64,000 nucleotides of DNA from assembly GCF_000400735.1 (NCBI RefSeq), contig NZ_KE007367.1, positions 362,672-426,671 on the forward strand, written 5' to 3'. Under the pieces are notes generated by a model. It searched no databases. It saw only the letters and a list, made by a program, of their open reading frames with translations, and was not told the origin of the DNA. The number at the start of each line of letters is the position of its first letter. Position 1 is the first letter of the stretch. Origin of the DNA: Acinetobacter tandoii DSM 14970 = CIP 107469 (GTDB lineage: Bacteria > Pseudomonadota > Gammaproteobacteria > Pseudomonadales > Moraxellaceae). Below, one piece after another: positions 56,423-64,000 of the stretch. A program made the position numbers and the translations under genes.

Positions 56423-57898
56423 TTAGCCTTCAATTTCTTCTTCAATGTCATCATCTGCTGTATCCATACCAAGTTCTTTCAATTTACGCGTCAGAGTATT
56501 TCGTCCCCAACCTAAAAGCTCAGCAGCATGGCGTTTGCGACCACGCGTTTGCTGTAGTGCAGCATTGATGAGAGTGCGTTCAAACATTGGCGTGGCAATG
56601 TCAAGAATCTTCATTTCACCATTTTTGAGTTTCTGAATAGCCCATTGACCGAGTAATTCATCCCAGTGGTGTAATGAGATACGGTCAAAATGTGGAGTTG
56701 CCGCATGTTCTGATGCTTTTTCAATTGGAATTTGTTTTAGCTCAGATGGAAGATCTTCTGGATAAACTTCACGACCTGTAATCATGACCGTAAGCCAGCG
56801 GCAGGTATTTTCCAATTGGCGTACATTACCTGGCCAAGGAAGTTGCTGCATATATTCCTGTGTCTCAGGACGGAGAATTTTTGGACTAACGCCAAGTTCT
56901 TTGCCTGCACGTGCAAGGAAATGCTGTGCCAGCATAGGAATATCTTCGCTACGATGCGCCAGTTTAGGAATATGAATGCGGATCACGTTAAGACGGTGAT
57001 ACAAGTCTTCACGGAAGCGGCCTTCATTGACTAATTTTTCAAGGTCTTGGTGAGTTGCGGCCACAATACGGACATCGACCTTAACAGGGATATGACCGCC
57101 TACGCGATAAAACTCACCATCGGCTAAGACGCGTAATAGACGTGTTTGAGTTTCAAAAGGCATGTCCCCAATTTCATCGAGGAATAATGTACCGCCATTG
57201 GCTTGTTCAAAACGACCTTGACGTTGAGTATTGGCGCCAGTAAACGCGCCTTTCTCATGACCAAAGAGTTCGGTTTCGATTAAATCTTTTGGAATTGCAG
57301 CCATATTTAAGGCAATGAATGGTTTGCTGCTACGTGGTGAGTGGCGATGTAGCGCATGTGCAACTAATTCTTTACCTGTGCCAGATTCCCCATTAATCAA
57401 TACAGTGATGTGTGATTGTGATAAACGACCAATCGCACGGAAGACTTCCTGCATGGCAGGAGATTCACCAATAATTTCTGTAGATTGAATAGGTGATGCT
57501 ATTTTTGCAGATTCTTGTTGTTGTAACTTGGTGATATGCAAGATTGCTCGATTCACCAGTGCTAATGCTTCGTCAATATCAAAAGGTTTTGGTAAATATT
57601 CAAAAGCACCAGTCTGATAACTAGACACTGCGGATTCAAGATCGGAGTGTGCGGTCATAATAATGACGGGTAGGTCTGGATAATTGTTCTTAACTTTAGC
57701 TAAAAAAGTCAGACCATCGATTCCTGGCATGCGAATGTCGGTAAGAATCACGTCAGGTGCATCAGTCGCAAGTTGATCTAAAGCAGATTGTGCTTCTTCA
57801 AAGCTAGTAACATCAAAACCTTCTTCTTTGAATGTTTTTTCAAGCACCCATCGCATGGCGCGATCATCATCAATTACCCATATTTTATTTCGCGACAT
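56423..57898 (-). CDS. ntrC: nitrogen regulation response regulator NtrC
   Basis: This 491-residue sigma-54 activator has a receiver domain (WVIDDDRAMRWVLEKTF, phosphorylated Asp in ILTDIRMPGIDG). The AAA+ domain has Walker A GESGTGKELVA, the sigma-54 contact loop EKGAFTGANTQRQG, and DEIGDMPFETQTRLLRVL. A Fis-type HTH (HAAELLGWGRNTLTRKLKELG) lies near the C-terminus. ATG 57898 starts directly at the receiver domain and overlaps ntrB by 14 bases. It probably controls nitrogen-assimilation genes with RpoN and perhaps its own operon. Confidence 0.95.
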   Translation of the reverse strand: MSRNKIWVIDDDRAMRWVLEKTFKEEGFDVTSFEEAQSALDQLATDAPDVILTDIRMPGIDGLTFLAKVKNNYPDLPVIIMTAHSDLESAVSSYQTGAFEYLPKPFDIDEALALVNRAILHITKLQQQESAKIASPIQSTEIIGESPAMQEVFRAIGRLSQSHITVLINGESGTGKELVAHALHRHSPRSSKPFIALNMAAIPKDLIETELFGHEKGAFTGANTQRQGRFEQANGGTLFLDEIGDMPFETQTRLLRVLADGEFYRVGGHIPVKVDVRIVAATHQDLEKLVNEGRFREDLYHRLNVIRIHIPKLAHRSEDIPMLAQHFLARAGKELGVSPKILRPETQEYMQQLPWPGNVRQLENTCRWLTVMITGREVYPEDLPSELKQIPIEKASEHAATPHFDRISLHHWDELLGQWAIQKLKNGEMKILDIATPMFERTLINAALQQTRGRKRHAAELLGWGRNTLTRKLKELGMDTADDDIEEEIEG

Positions 57899-58994
57899 GG
57901 TTAGACTCCCAAGGTAAATATAAGCTAAATACTGTTTTTCCAGGAATAGATTGGCATTCAATCATTCCGTTATGTTGGTGCATAATGTTTTGTGCAATGC
58001 TTAGGCCGAGACCAGTACCTTTGGCACGACCGGTCACAAGTGGGTAGAACACAGATTCCAAAATTTCCTCAGGAACGCCTGGTCCATTATCTTCAATATC
58101 AACACGAACCGCAGAGCGATTCAGTACACCATTAATGGTGACAAGACGTTGAATTCGAGTTCTTAAGACCAGTTCTGGTTGATGTTCGGTAAAGAAATCT
58201 TTGTTTTCCATCATGGCTTGTACTGCGTTCACGCTAATGTTTAGCATGACTTGAATCAATTGATCACGATCTGCTTTAACTTCAGGTAAGGATAAATCGT
58301 AATCACGTGTGATCTTGATTTTTTTCTTGGTCTGGTTGGCAATCAGAGATCGAACGCGTTCTAAAGGCTCATGTACATTGACTGGTTCATAGCTTGGTAA
58401 TTGGCGAGAACCCAACATGGTGTCGGCAAGATTGCGCAAACGATCAACTTCACTGATGATAATATCAGTGAACTCTGAGTATTCTGGATTATTTAAACTG
58501 CGAGCTAAAAGCTGTGTAGCACCGCGAATCCCACCTAAAGGGTTTTTAATTTCATGGGCTACCCCACGAATTAATTGACGAGCTACTTGATGTTGTTGAA
58601 TCAGATTTTCTTCTTTGGAGATTTTCAGCATCCGATCAATCGGATTAAGTTCAATGAGCAGTAAAGGGTGGTAGGGTTTACCTGCATTGAGTTGTGAAAC
58701 GGTATAATCTACATGAATGTCTTTAAAGTTGACGTTAATTGTAGCTTCACGGCGAGTATAAGGCTGACCAGTTGCTAAAGTGTTAAATAATGCTTCTTCT
58801 GTATTAAATTCATCATTCGGCATATGGAGCAAATTTAGGACAGGCTGCCCATTTGCTCGTAATAAACTCATATCAAACAAAGATTCACATGACGAGTTTA
58901 AGTAAAAAATATTAAGTTTACTGTCGACAAGCAAAATCGCGGTGGTCAAATTGTCCACCAAAACGCGATAGTCGATAGTATGTGGTTGATCCAT
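57885..58994 (-). CDS. ntrB: nitrogen regulation sensor kinase NtrB
   Basis: This 369-residue soluble sensor kinase has an N-terminal PAS domain (LVDNLTTAILLVDSKLNIFYLNSSCESLF), an H box GVAHEIKNPLGGIRG (phosphorylated His), N box NISVNAVQAM, G1 DNGPGVP and G2 GTGLGLSI. It is the partner of NtrC, downstream in the same operon with overlapping frames. No membrane segments. PII would control it. A possible sigma-54 promoter lies 46 bases upstream. Confidence 0.95.
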   Translation of the reverse strand: MDQPHTIDYRVLVDNLTTAILLVDSKLNIFYLNSSCESLFDMSLLRANGQPVLNLLHMPNDEFNTEEALFNTLATGQPYTRREATINVNFKDIHVDYTVSQLNAGKPYHPLLLIELNPIDRMLKISKEENLIQQHQVARQLIRGVAHEIKNPLGGIRGATQLLARSLNNPEYSEFTDIIISEVDRLRNLADTMLGSRQLPSYEPVNVHEPLERVRSLIANQTKKKIKITRDYDLSLPEVKADRDQLIQVMLNISVNAVQAMMENKDFFTEHQPELVLRTRIQRLVTINGVLNRSAVRVDIEDNGPGVPEEILESVFYPLVTGRAKGTGLGLSIAQNIMHQHNGMIECQSIPGKTVFSLYLPWESNHVAK

Positions 58995-59039
58995 TAGCGA
59001 AGGTATCCTGTGTTAAAATGGCGCAATGGCATCTTCAAA

Positions 59040-59057
59040 AAGCAATTAATAGTCCAA
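59040..59057 (-). promoter_or_regulatory. sigma-54-type promoter of ntrB
   Basis: Minus-strand TTGGACTATTAATTGCTT has the GG-N10-GC spacing and the TTGC(T) -12 block. The -24 block keeps GG but departs from CAC. Transcription would start about 36 bases before the ntrB ATG. Confidence 0.5.
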
Positions 59058-59205
59058 TATTGGAACGCAATTGATGCAGATTAAGCAAAATGCACGCCAA
59101 CTTTAAATTCAGGGTGTCAAAGTTGAACCTTTATTAAAAAAATGCGCTGAAATTGGACTTTATTAAAATTGTAGGCCGAAGATATTAAGTAATTAACTTT
59201 TAAAA

Positions 59206-59222
59206 TGTATCAAAATGGTGCA
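59206..59222. promoter_or_regulatory. NtrC-binding-like site
   Basis: TGTATCAAAATGGTGCA closely resembles NtrC sites of the TGCACC-N5-GGTGCA type. It lies about 175 bases upstream of the proposed ntrB start, a usual enhancer distance. A second half site GGTGCA is at 59259-59264. Confidence 0.45.
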
Positions 59223-59345
59223 AATGTAAATATATAAGACAAACAGTGGATTAATTTTGGTGCATTACATAAAGAGTCGGCTTCCCACCTATTTTTATCA
59301 ATCGAAAAGTCTTACAATACGCGCATTCTAGTGGAGCGCAGATTC

Positions 59346-60689
59346 ATGAAGTCCCCCAAAGTCGGTTTTGTTTCTTTAGGTTGTCCTAAGGCATTGGTAG
59401 ATTCTGAACGAATTTTAACTCAGTTAAAGACTGAAGGTTATGATGTGGCATCAGATTATGATGGTGCCGATTTGGTTGTTGTTAATACCTGTGGTTTTAT
59501 TGAATCTGCAGTACAAGAATCATTGGATGCGATTGGCGAAGCAATGAGTGCCAATGGTAAAGTTATTGTGACAGGCTGTTTAGGCAAAGACGAAGATAAA
59601 ATTCGTGAAATGCACCCAAATGTCTTAAAAGTCACAGGCGCGGCAGCTTATCAGGATGTCATGGAAGCAGTACATGAATATGTACCAGCACCGCCAAAGC
59701 ACAATCCATTTATTGATTTAGTGCCAGAGCAAGGCATTCGTTTAACCCCGAAACATTATGCCTATTTAAAAATATCGGAAGGATGTAACCATCGTTGTAC
59801 CTTCTGTATCATTCCAAGTATGCGCGGTGATTTGGTATCACGCCCAGTTGGTTCTGTACTTGACGAAGCGGCTGCATTAAAACGTGCAGGTGTAAAAGAA
59901 GTATTGGTGATTTCTCAAGACACCTCTGCTTATGGTGTAGATACCAAATATAAACTGGATTTCTGGAATGGTCAGCCAGTTAAAACCAAATTTTATGACA
60001 TGTGTGAAGCCTTAGGTCAATTAGGGATCTGGGTTCGTTTGCACTATGTTTACCCATATCCGCATGTAGATGCTGTTATTGATTTAATGGCTCAGGGTAA
60101 AATCTTACCGTACTTAGATATTCCTTTTCAGCATGCCAGTCCGCGCATCTTAAAATTGATGAAGCGACCAGCCCATAGTGAAAACACATTAGAGCGCCTG
60201 AAATTGTGGCGTGAAAAATGTCCTGAATTGGTGATTCGTTCAACATTTGTGGTCGGTTTCCCAGGCGAAACTGAAGAAGATTTCCAAATGTTGCTGGAAT
60301 GGTTGAAAGAAGCGAAGTTAGACCGTGTGGGTTGCTTTACTTATTCACCAGTCGAAGGTGCTACGGCTAACGATTTACCAGATCACGTACCTGAAGAAGT
60401 TAAGCAAGAGCGTTATGAACGTTTTATGGAAGTTCAGCAGGAAATTTCAGCGGCTAAGCTACAAAAGCGTATTGGTCAGGTCATGACGGTCTTGGTTGAT
60501 GATCTTGAAGAAGAGTTTCCTGTTGCAGTAGCTCGTTCATATGCGGATGCACCTGAAATTGATGGGAATGTCTTTGTTGAAGATATCGACAAGAATCTGA
60601 TTAAAGCAGGCGATTTGCTTGAAGTAGAAATTACTGATGCAGATGAATACGATTTGTTTGCGAAGTTGATTCGAGTGAAATCGGCTTAA
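59346..60689 (+). CDS. rimO: ribosomal protein S12 methylthiotransferase RimO
   Basis: This 447-residue radical-SAM enzyme adds a methylthio group to Asp of S12. The N-terminal UPF0004 domain has [15 protein letters not shown] and [11 protein letters not shown] (cluster Cys), then TGCLG. The radical-SAM motif is CNHRCTFC, followed by a TRAM domain. GGAG (59333-59336) sits 9 bases before ATG 59346; GTG 59331 is less likely. It lies just before pyrH. Confidence 0.95.
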   Translation: MKSPKVGFVSLGCPKALVDSERILTQLKTEGYDVASDYDGADLVVVNTCGFIESAVQESLDAIGEAMSANGKVIVTGCLGKDEDKIREMHPNVLKVTGAAAYQDVMEAVHEYVPAPPKHNPFIDLVPEQGIRLTPKHYAYLKISEGCNHRCTFCIIPSMRGDLVSRPVGSVLDEAAALKRAGVKEVLVISQDTSAYGVDTKYKLDFWNGQPVKTKFYDMCEALGQLGIWVRLHYVYPYPHVDAVIDLMAQGKILPYLDIPFQHASPRILKLMKRPAHSENTLERLKLWREKCPELVIRSTFVVGFPGETEEDFQMLLEWLKEAKLDRVGCFTYSPVEGATANDLPDHVPEEVKQERYERFMEVQQEISAAKLQKRIGQVMTVLVDDLEEEFPVAVARSYADAPEIDGNVFVEDIDKNLIKAGDLLEVEITDADEYDLFAKLIRVKSA

Positions 60690-60738
60690 GTAAATCCATA
60701 TATAGAAAAATAGAAATTAAGTTAATTTGGAGTTTGGA

Positions 60739-61467
60739 ATGTCAGATTCAAAGAATCCACGCTATTCACGCATCTTGCTAAAGCTTTCAGGTGAGGCGCT
60801 TGCGGGCAACAAGGACATGGGGATTGATGCGCAAGTATTAGACCAAATGTCTTTATCTATTGCACATTTGGTTGGCCTTGGTGTGCAAGTTGGTATTGTT
60901 GTTGGTGGTGGTAACTTATACCGTGGTAGTCAACTACAGAAAGATGGTTTGGTTGGCCGAGTAACGGGTGACCAAATGGGTATGTTGGCAACTGTTATGA
61001 ATGGTTTGGCTATGCGCGATGCATTGGTACGCCGTAACATTAAAACACGTTTAATGTCAGCATTGCCAATTGGTACTGTGGTGGAATCATATTCTAGCCG
61101 TGATGCAATTCGTCACTTGACTCAAGGTGAGGTATGTGTATTTGTTGCAGGTACCGGTAACCCATTCTTTACGACAGATACTGCAGCATGTTTGCGTGGT
61201 ATTGAAATTGAAGCTAGCCTTATCTTAAAAGCCACTAAAGTTGATGGTGTTTATAATAAAGACCCAAGCAAATTTGATGATGCAGTGAAATACGACAATT
61301 TAACATTCGATCAAGTGTTGGATGAAAAGTTGGGTGTAATGGATTTAACTGCAATCTGTTTGTGTCGTGACCATCATGTACCGCTTCAAGTATTTGATAT
61401 GAACAAGTCTGGTGCGTTGCTTTCAGTGGTTATGGGTGAAAAAGAAGGGACTCACGTTACGAACTAA
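60739..61467 (+). CDS. pyrH: uridylate kinase PyrH
   Basis: This is a UMP kinase of about 242 residues. It has [62 protein letters not shown] and [13 protein letters not shown], diagnostic. ATG 60739 has GGAG (60729-60732) upstream. It begins the pyrH-frr-uppS-cdsA-dxr order. rpsB-tsf, often upstream in other bacteria, is replaced here by rimO. Confidence 0.97.
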   Translation: MSDSKNPRYSRILLKLSGEALAGNKDMGIDAQVLDQMSLSIAHLVGLGVQVGIVVGGGNLYRGSQLQKDGLVGRVTGDQMGMLATVMNGLAMRDALVRRNIKTRLMSALPIGTVVESYSSRDAIRHLTQGEVCVFVAGTGNPFFTTDTAACLRGIEIEASLILKATKVDGVYNKDPSKFDDAVKYDNLTFDQVLDEKLGVMDLTAICLCRDHHVPLQVFDMNKSGALLSVVMGEKEGTHVTN

Positions 61468-61546
61468 TGTACGTGAGCCTGAAAGCTCTTTATACTACAC
61501 GCTATTTTAGTAATGACATCTTTTAGAATTAAGTAAGGAAGATCAT

Positions 61547-62101
61547 ATGATTAACGATCTTAAAAAAGACGCAGAAGACCGTATGAACAAGTCACTTGAC
61601 TCGTTGGAACATGGTTTTGCAAAGGTTCGTACTGGACGAGCGCATCCATCCATTCTGAACGGTGTAATGGTTCCTTACTATGGCTCTGATGTGCCTTTAA
61701 ATCAGGTTGCCAACGTTGGTGTTGAGGATTCTCGTACACTTTTAGTTCAACCTTTTGAACGTTCAATGGTTGCGGCAATTGATAAAGCAATTCGCGAATC
61801 AGATTTAGGTTTGAATCCTATTACAGCAGATGCGATTCGTGTGCCAATGGCAGCATTGACAGAAGAAACACGTCGTGACATGCAGAAAGTTGCACGTAAC
61901 GAAGCTGAAAATGCAAAAGTAGCAATTCGTAACATTCGTCGTGATGTGTTGGGTGATATCAAAGCATTGTTGAAAGAAAAAGAAATTTCTGAAGATGATG
62001 AGCGCCGTGCAGGTGAAGATATCCAAAAAATCACTGATAAGTTCGTTGCTGAAGTTGAAAAGCGTTTGGCTGCAAAAGAAGCTGAATTGATGAAGGTCTA
62101 A
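61547..62101 (+). CDS. frr: ribosome recycling factor
   Basis: This 184-residue factor releases ribosomes after termination with EF-G. It has [47 protein letters not shown] and [28 protein letters not shown], family signatures. A ribosome site GTAAGGAAG precedes the ATG. Confidence 0.98.
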   Translation: MINDLKKDAEDRMNKSLDSLEHGFAKVRTGRAHPSILNGVMVPYYGSDVPLNQVANVGVEDSRTLLVQPFERSMVAAIDKAIRESDLGLNPITADAIRVPMAALTEETRRDMQKVARNEAENAKVAIRNIRRDVLGDIKALLKEKEISEDDERRAGEDIQKITDKFVAEVEKRLAAKEAELMKV

Positions 62102-62106
62102 AATTA

Positions 62107-62859
62107 ATGACCACATCTGAAGACACTACACATCTTCCAAAACATGTTGCCATCATTATGGATGGCAACAATCGTTTTGCCAAAAAAATGCAGATGCAAA
62201 AGGGTGCGGGACACCGTGAAGGTAAAAATGTCCTTGATCCAATTGTTGAGCATTGTCGAAAAAGAAAGATTCAAGCTTTAACCGTTTTTGCATTTTCAAG
62301 CGAAAATTGGAACAGACCTCAGTATGAGGTGGATTTGCTGATGAATTTGTTGGAAGAAACAATTCATGAGCAAATCCCACGTATGGAAAAATTTGAAATC
62401 GCTTTAAGATTTATCGGTGATCGTTCTCGCTTGTCTCCGCATTTGCGCGAGTTAATGTTGCATGCTGAGCAAAGGACTGCTAAGTTCACTCAAATGACTT
62501 TAACCATTGCGGTGAGTTATGGTGGCATGTGGGATATGGCGCAAGCTGCACAACAAATTGCTCAGGAAGTCAAAGCTGGTAAGCTAGAAATGAGTCAAAT
62601 TAATACTGAGCTTATGGGGCAGTATATTAGTTTGTCGGATCTACCTGCTGTTGATTTGCTGATTCGTACAGGCGGTGACTATCGACTGTCGAACTTCTTG
62701 CTTTGGCAAGCTGCGTATGCAGAATTGTATTTTACTGAAACTTTATGGCCTGAATTCGATGTGCAAGAGTTTGATCATGCACTTGAAGTTTTTGCAGGAC
62801 GTGAACGTCGTTTTGGTAAAACATCTGAGCAAATTCAACAAGATAAATTTGAGAATTAA
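62107..62859 (+). CDS. uppS: undecaprenyl diphosphate synthase
   Basis: This 250-residue cis-prenyltransferase makes the lipid carrier for peptidoglycan. It has HVAIIMDGNNRFAKK (catalytic Asp), FAFSSENWNRP and LLIRTGGDYRLSNFLLWQAAYAELYFT. It starts 5 bases after frr and ends 3 bases before cdsA. Confidence 0.97.
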   Translation: MTTSEDTTHLPKHVAIIMDGNNRFAKKMQMQKGAGHREGKNVLDPIVEHCRKRKIQALTVFAFSSENWNRPQYEVDLLMNLLEETIHEQIPRMEKFEIALRFIGDRSRLSPHLRELMLHAEQRTAKFTQMTLTIAVSYGGMWDMAQAAQQIAQEVKAGKLEMSQINTELMGQYISLSDLPAVDLLIRTGGDYRLSNFLLWQAAYAELYFTETLWPEFDVQEFDHALEVFAGRERRFGKTSEQIQQDKFEN

Positions 62860-62862
62860 TAA

Positions 62863-63687
62863 ATGTTAGAGCGGATTATTACCGCCTTGGTATTGGTGGC
62901 AGTTGTACTTAGTTGTATGTTTGCTACTCAATCTCAGTATCCAATGTTGATGCTGATGATTGTTGCCGCTGGGGTTGCTGGTTATGAGTGGTTTAAGCTC
63001 ATGCCGAGAAAAACAAATCATATTATTAAGCCTTTTGCATGGTGCTACGGTATTGTTACTGCTGCATTGGCAACTTTGGCTTTGTATTTTAAAGATATTG
63101 CACTTTTATTATGGTGTGCATCCATTTTGTCTTGGTTAGTCAGTGTTTATTGGGTAAAAAATTATCCAGAATACGATGGTTGGTATAATAACAGTCTCTA
63201 TTTTTCAGGATTTATTTTAGTTTCTGCTGCCGTAACAGCAATTTTCGCGCTATGGGTGAGTTCTCCATGGTGGTTAATGTATCTGTTCTTGTTGGTTTGG
63301 GGAGCAGACAGTGGTGCATACTTTGTTGGGCGTAAATTGGGTAAGAAAAAACTTGCGCCAGATGTAAGTCCAAATAAATCCGTTGAAGGGTTGTATGGTG
63401 GTATTTTAACCTCAATGCTTATTGTAATTGTTGTTGAAGTTTTATATCTAGATTTAACGTTAGCGCAACATATTTTGTTCCTGATTCTCTCTATAGTCAC
63501 TGTGTTTAGTTCAGTCTTGGGAGACTTGTTTGAGTCCATGATTAAACGCCGAGCGGGAATTAAGGATTCTGGTCGAATCTTACCTGGGCATGGCGGTGTA
63601 TTAGACCGTATTGATTCTTTGCTTTCTGCAGCGCCAATATTTGCTGCGGGGATGTATGTGTTAAAACTAATTGGCGTAGATTTGTAA
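62863..63687 (+). CDS. cdsA: phosphatidate cytidylyltransferase
   Basis: This 274-residue membrane enzyme makes CDP-diacylglycerol. It has about seven helices and the C-terminal signature SVLGDLFESMIKRRAGIKDSGRILPGHGGVLDRIDS. It is in the uppS-cdsA-dxr operon; dxr starts on the base after its stop. Confidence 0.97.
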   Translation: MLERIITALVLVAVVLSCMFATQSQYPMLMLMIVAAGVAGYEWFKLMPRKTNHIIKPFAWCYGIVTAALATLALYFKDIALLLWCASILSWLVSVYWVKNYPEYDGWYNNSLYFSGFILVSAAVTAIFALWVSSPWWLMYLFLLVWGADSGAYFVGRKLGKKKLAPDVSPNKSVEGLYGGILTSMLIVIVVEVLYLDLTLAQHILFLILSIVTVFSSVLGDLFESMIKRRAGIKDSGRILPGHGGVLDRIDSLLSAAPIFAAGMYVLKLIGVDL

Positions 63688-64000
63688 ATGTCACAAGCAG
63701 TTTGTATCTTAGGTGTAACGGGTTCTATTGGGCAAAGTACCTTAAAAATACTGCAACAGCATCCTGAAGATTATTCTGTTTTTGCAATAACGGCATACAG
63801 TCGAATTCAAGAATTGGTGCAGATTTGCAAACAGTATCGCCCCAAAATTGTGGTTATTCCATCTGCCAAAGAGCGAGAGTTACGACAAAGCTTTGCGCAA
63901 GAAAATATTAATGATATCGAAATTTTATTTGATGAAGCGGGCTTAGAAACAGTTGCTCGTCATCCCGATGTCGATGTGGTGATGGCTGCAATTGTCGGAG
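63688..64000 (+). CDS. dxr: 1-deoxy-D-xylulose 5-phosphate reductoisomerase, 3' end outside window
   Basis: The first 104 codons are present, open to the right edge. It begins MSQAVCILGVTGSIGQSTLKIL, the NADPH-binding GxTGSIG motif, with VFAITAYSRIQELVQ and DVDVVMAAIVG. The enzyme makes MEP in the non-mevalonate isoprenoid pathway, feeding uppS. It follows cdsA without a gap. Confidence 0.95.
   Translation, partial: MSQAVCILGVTGSIGQSTLKILQQHPEDYSVFAITAYSRIQELVQICKQYRPKIVVIPSAKERELRQSFAQENINDIEILFDEAGLETVARHPDVDVVMAAIVG

Larger units (their letters stand above)
58995..59345. other. ntrB/rimO divergent regulatory region
   Basis: No gene is seen. The minus strand holds a sigma-54-type -24/-12 element (59057-59040). 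NtrC-like sites lie further upstream (59206-59222 and a half site at 59259-59264). On the plus strand TACAAT (59313-59318) is a -10 candidate for rimO. Confidence 0.5.

Overview
The window is about 64 kb of gammaproteobacterial chromosome, almost certainly Acinetobacter (Moraxellaceae). The base composition is AT-rich. Hfq carries a very long glycine-rich tail of the kind known from Acinetobacter. The gene order also fits: lptD-surA next to amgK-murU, exbBD-msbA-lpxK-kdsB, and scattered type II secretion minor pseudopilins. I see no rRNA, tRNA, insertion sequence, prophage or CRISPR array; this is mainly core genome.

Layout. 1-9.1 kb holds mixed genes: a PcfJ-like gene cut by the left edge, a PIF1-type helicase, a voltage-gated K+ channel, an MFS exporter, metR, a DUF441 protein, rsuA, a GNAT acetyltransferase and a RelB/DinJ-like ribbon-helix-helix protein. 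9.2-14.3 kb holds an RluA-family synthase and the tsaE-mutL-miaA-hfq cluster. 14.4-20.8 kb holds outer-membrane assembly genes (surA, lptD) divergent from peptidoglycan recycling (amgK-murU), then rsmG. 20.8-29.9 kb holds parA-parB, exbB-exbD-msbA-lpxK-kdsB (lipid A export and Kdo supply), holB, a PilZ protein, a TatD nuclease and a TetR regulator. 29.9-32.4 kb holds gspH-I-J-K. 32.5-40.1 kb holds queD, ung, an enoyl-CoA hydratase-like gene, tadA, an SRPBCC protein and cmk-rpsA-ihfB-lapA-pyrF. 40.1-56.4 kb is a looser region with lysO, an AraC regulator, zapE, glcB, a SRAP protein, a MarR regulator, a TerC/CBS/CorC protein, a hydrolase, two small membrane proteins, brnQ, map and a LysR regulator. 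56.4-64 kb holds ntrB-ntrC, rimO and pyrH-frr-uppS-cdsA-dxr, with dxr cut by the right edge.

Gene groups work together in envelope biogenesis (lptD, surA, msbA, lpxK, kdsB, amgK, murU, uppS, cdsA), translation and RNA modification (rsuA, tsaE, miaA, rsmG, tadA, queD, rimO, frr, rpsA, map), DNA repair (mutL, ung, SRAP, PIF1-type helicase) and nitrogen control (ntrBC).

The most interesting signals are small and intergenic. A 22-codon upstream ORF ends in a TAATG overlap with the terC-type gene, and a hairpin there covers that gene's ribosome binding site. A sigma-54-type promoter with an upstream NtrC-like site precedes ntrB. Two possible small RNAs end in strong terminators, after map and after hfq. 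There is also a highly acidic 65-residue ORF after pyrF, and two short open stretches that may be gene remnants. No large undescribed multi-gene system is evident.
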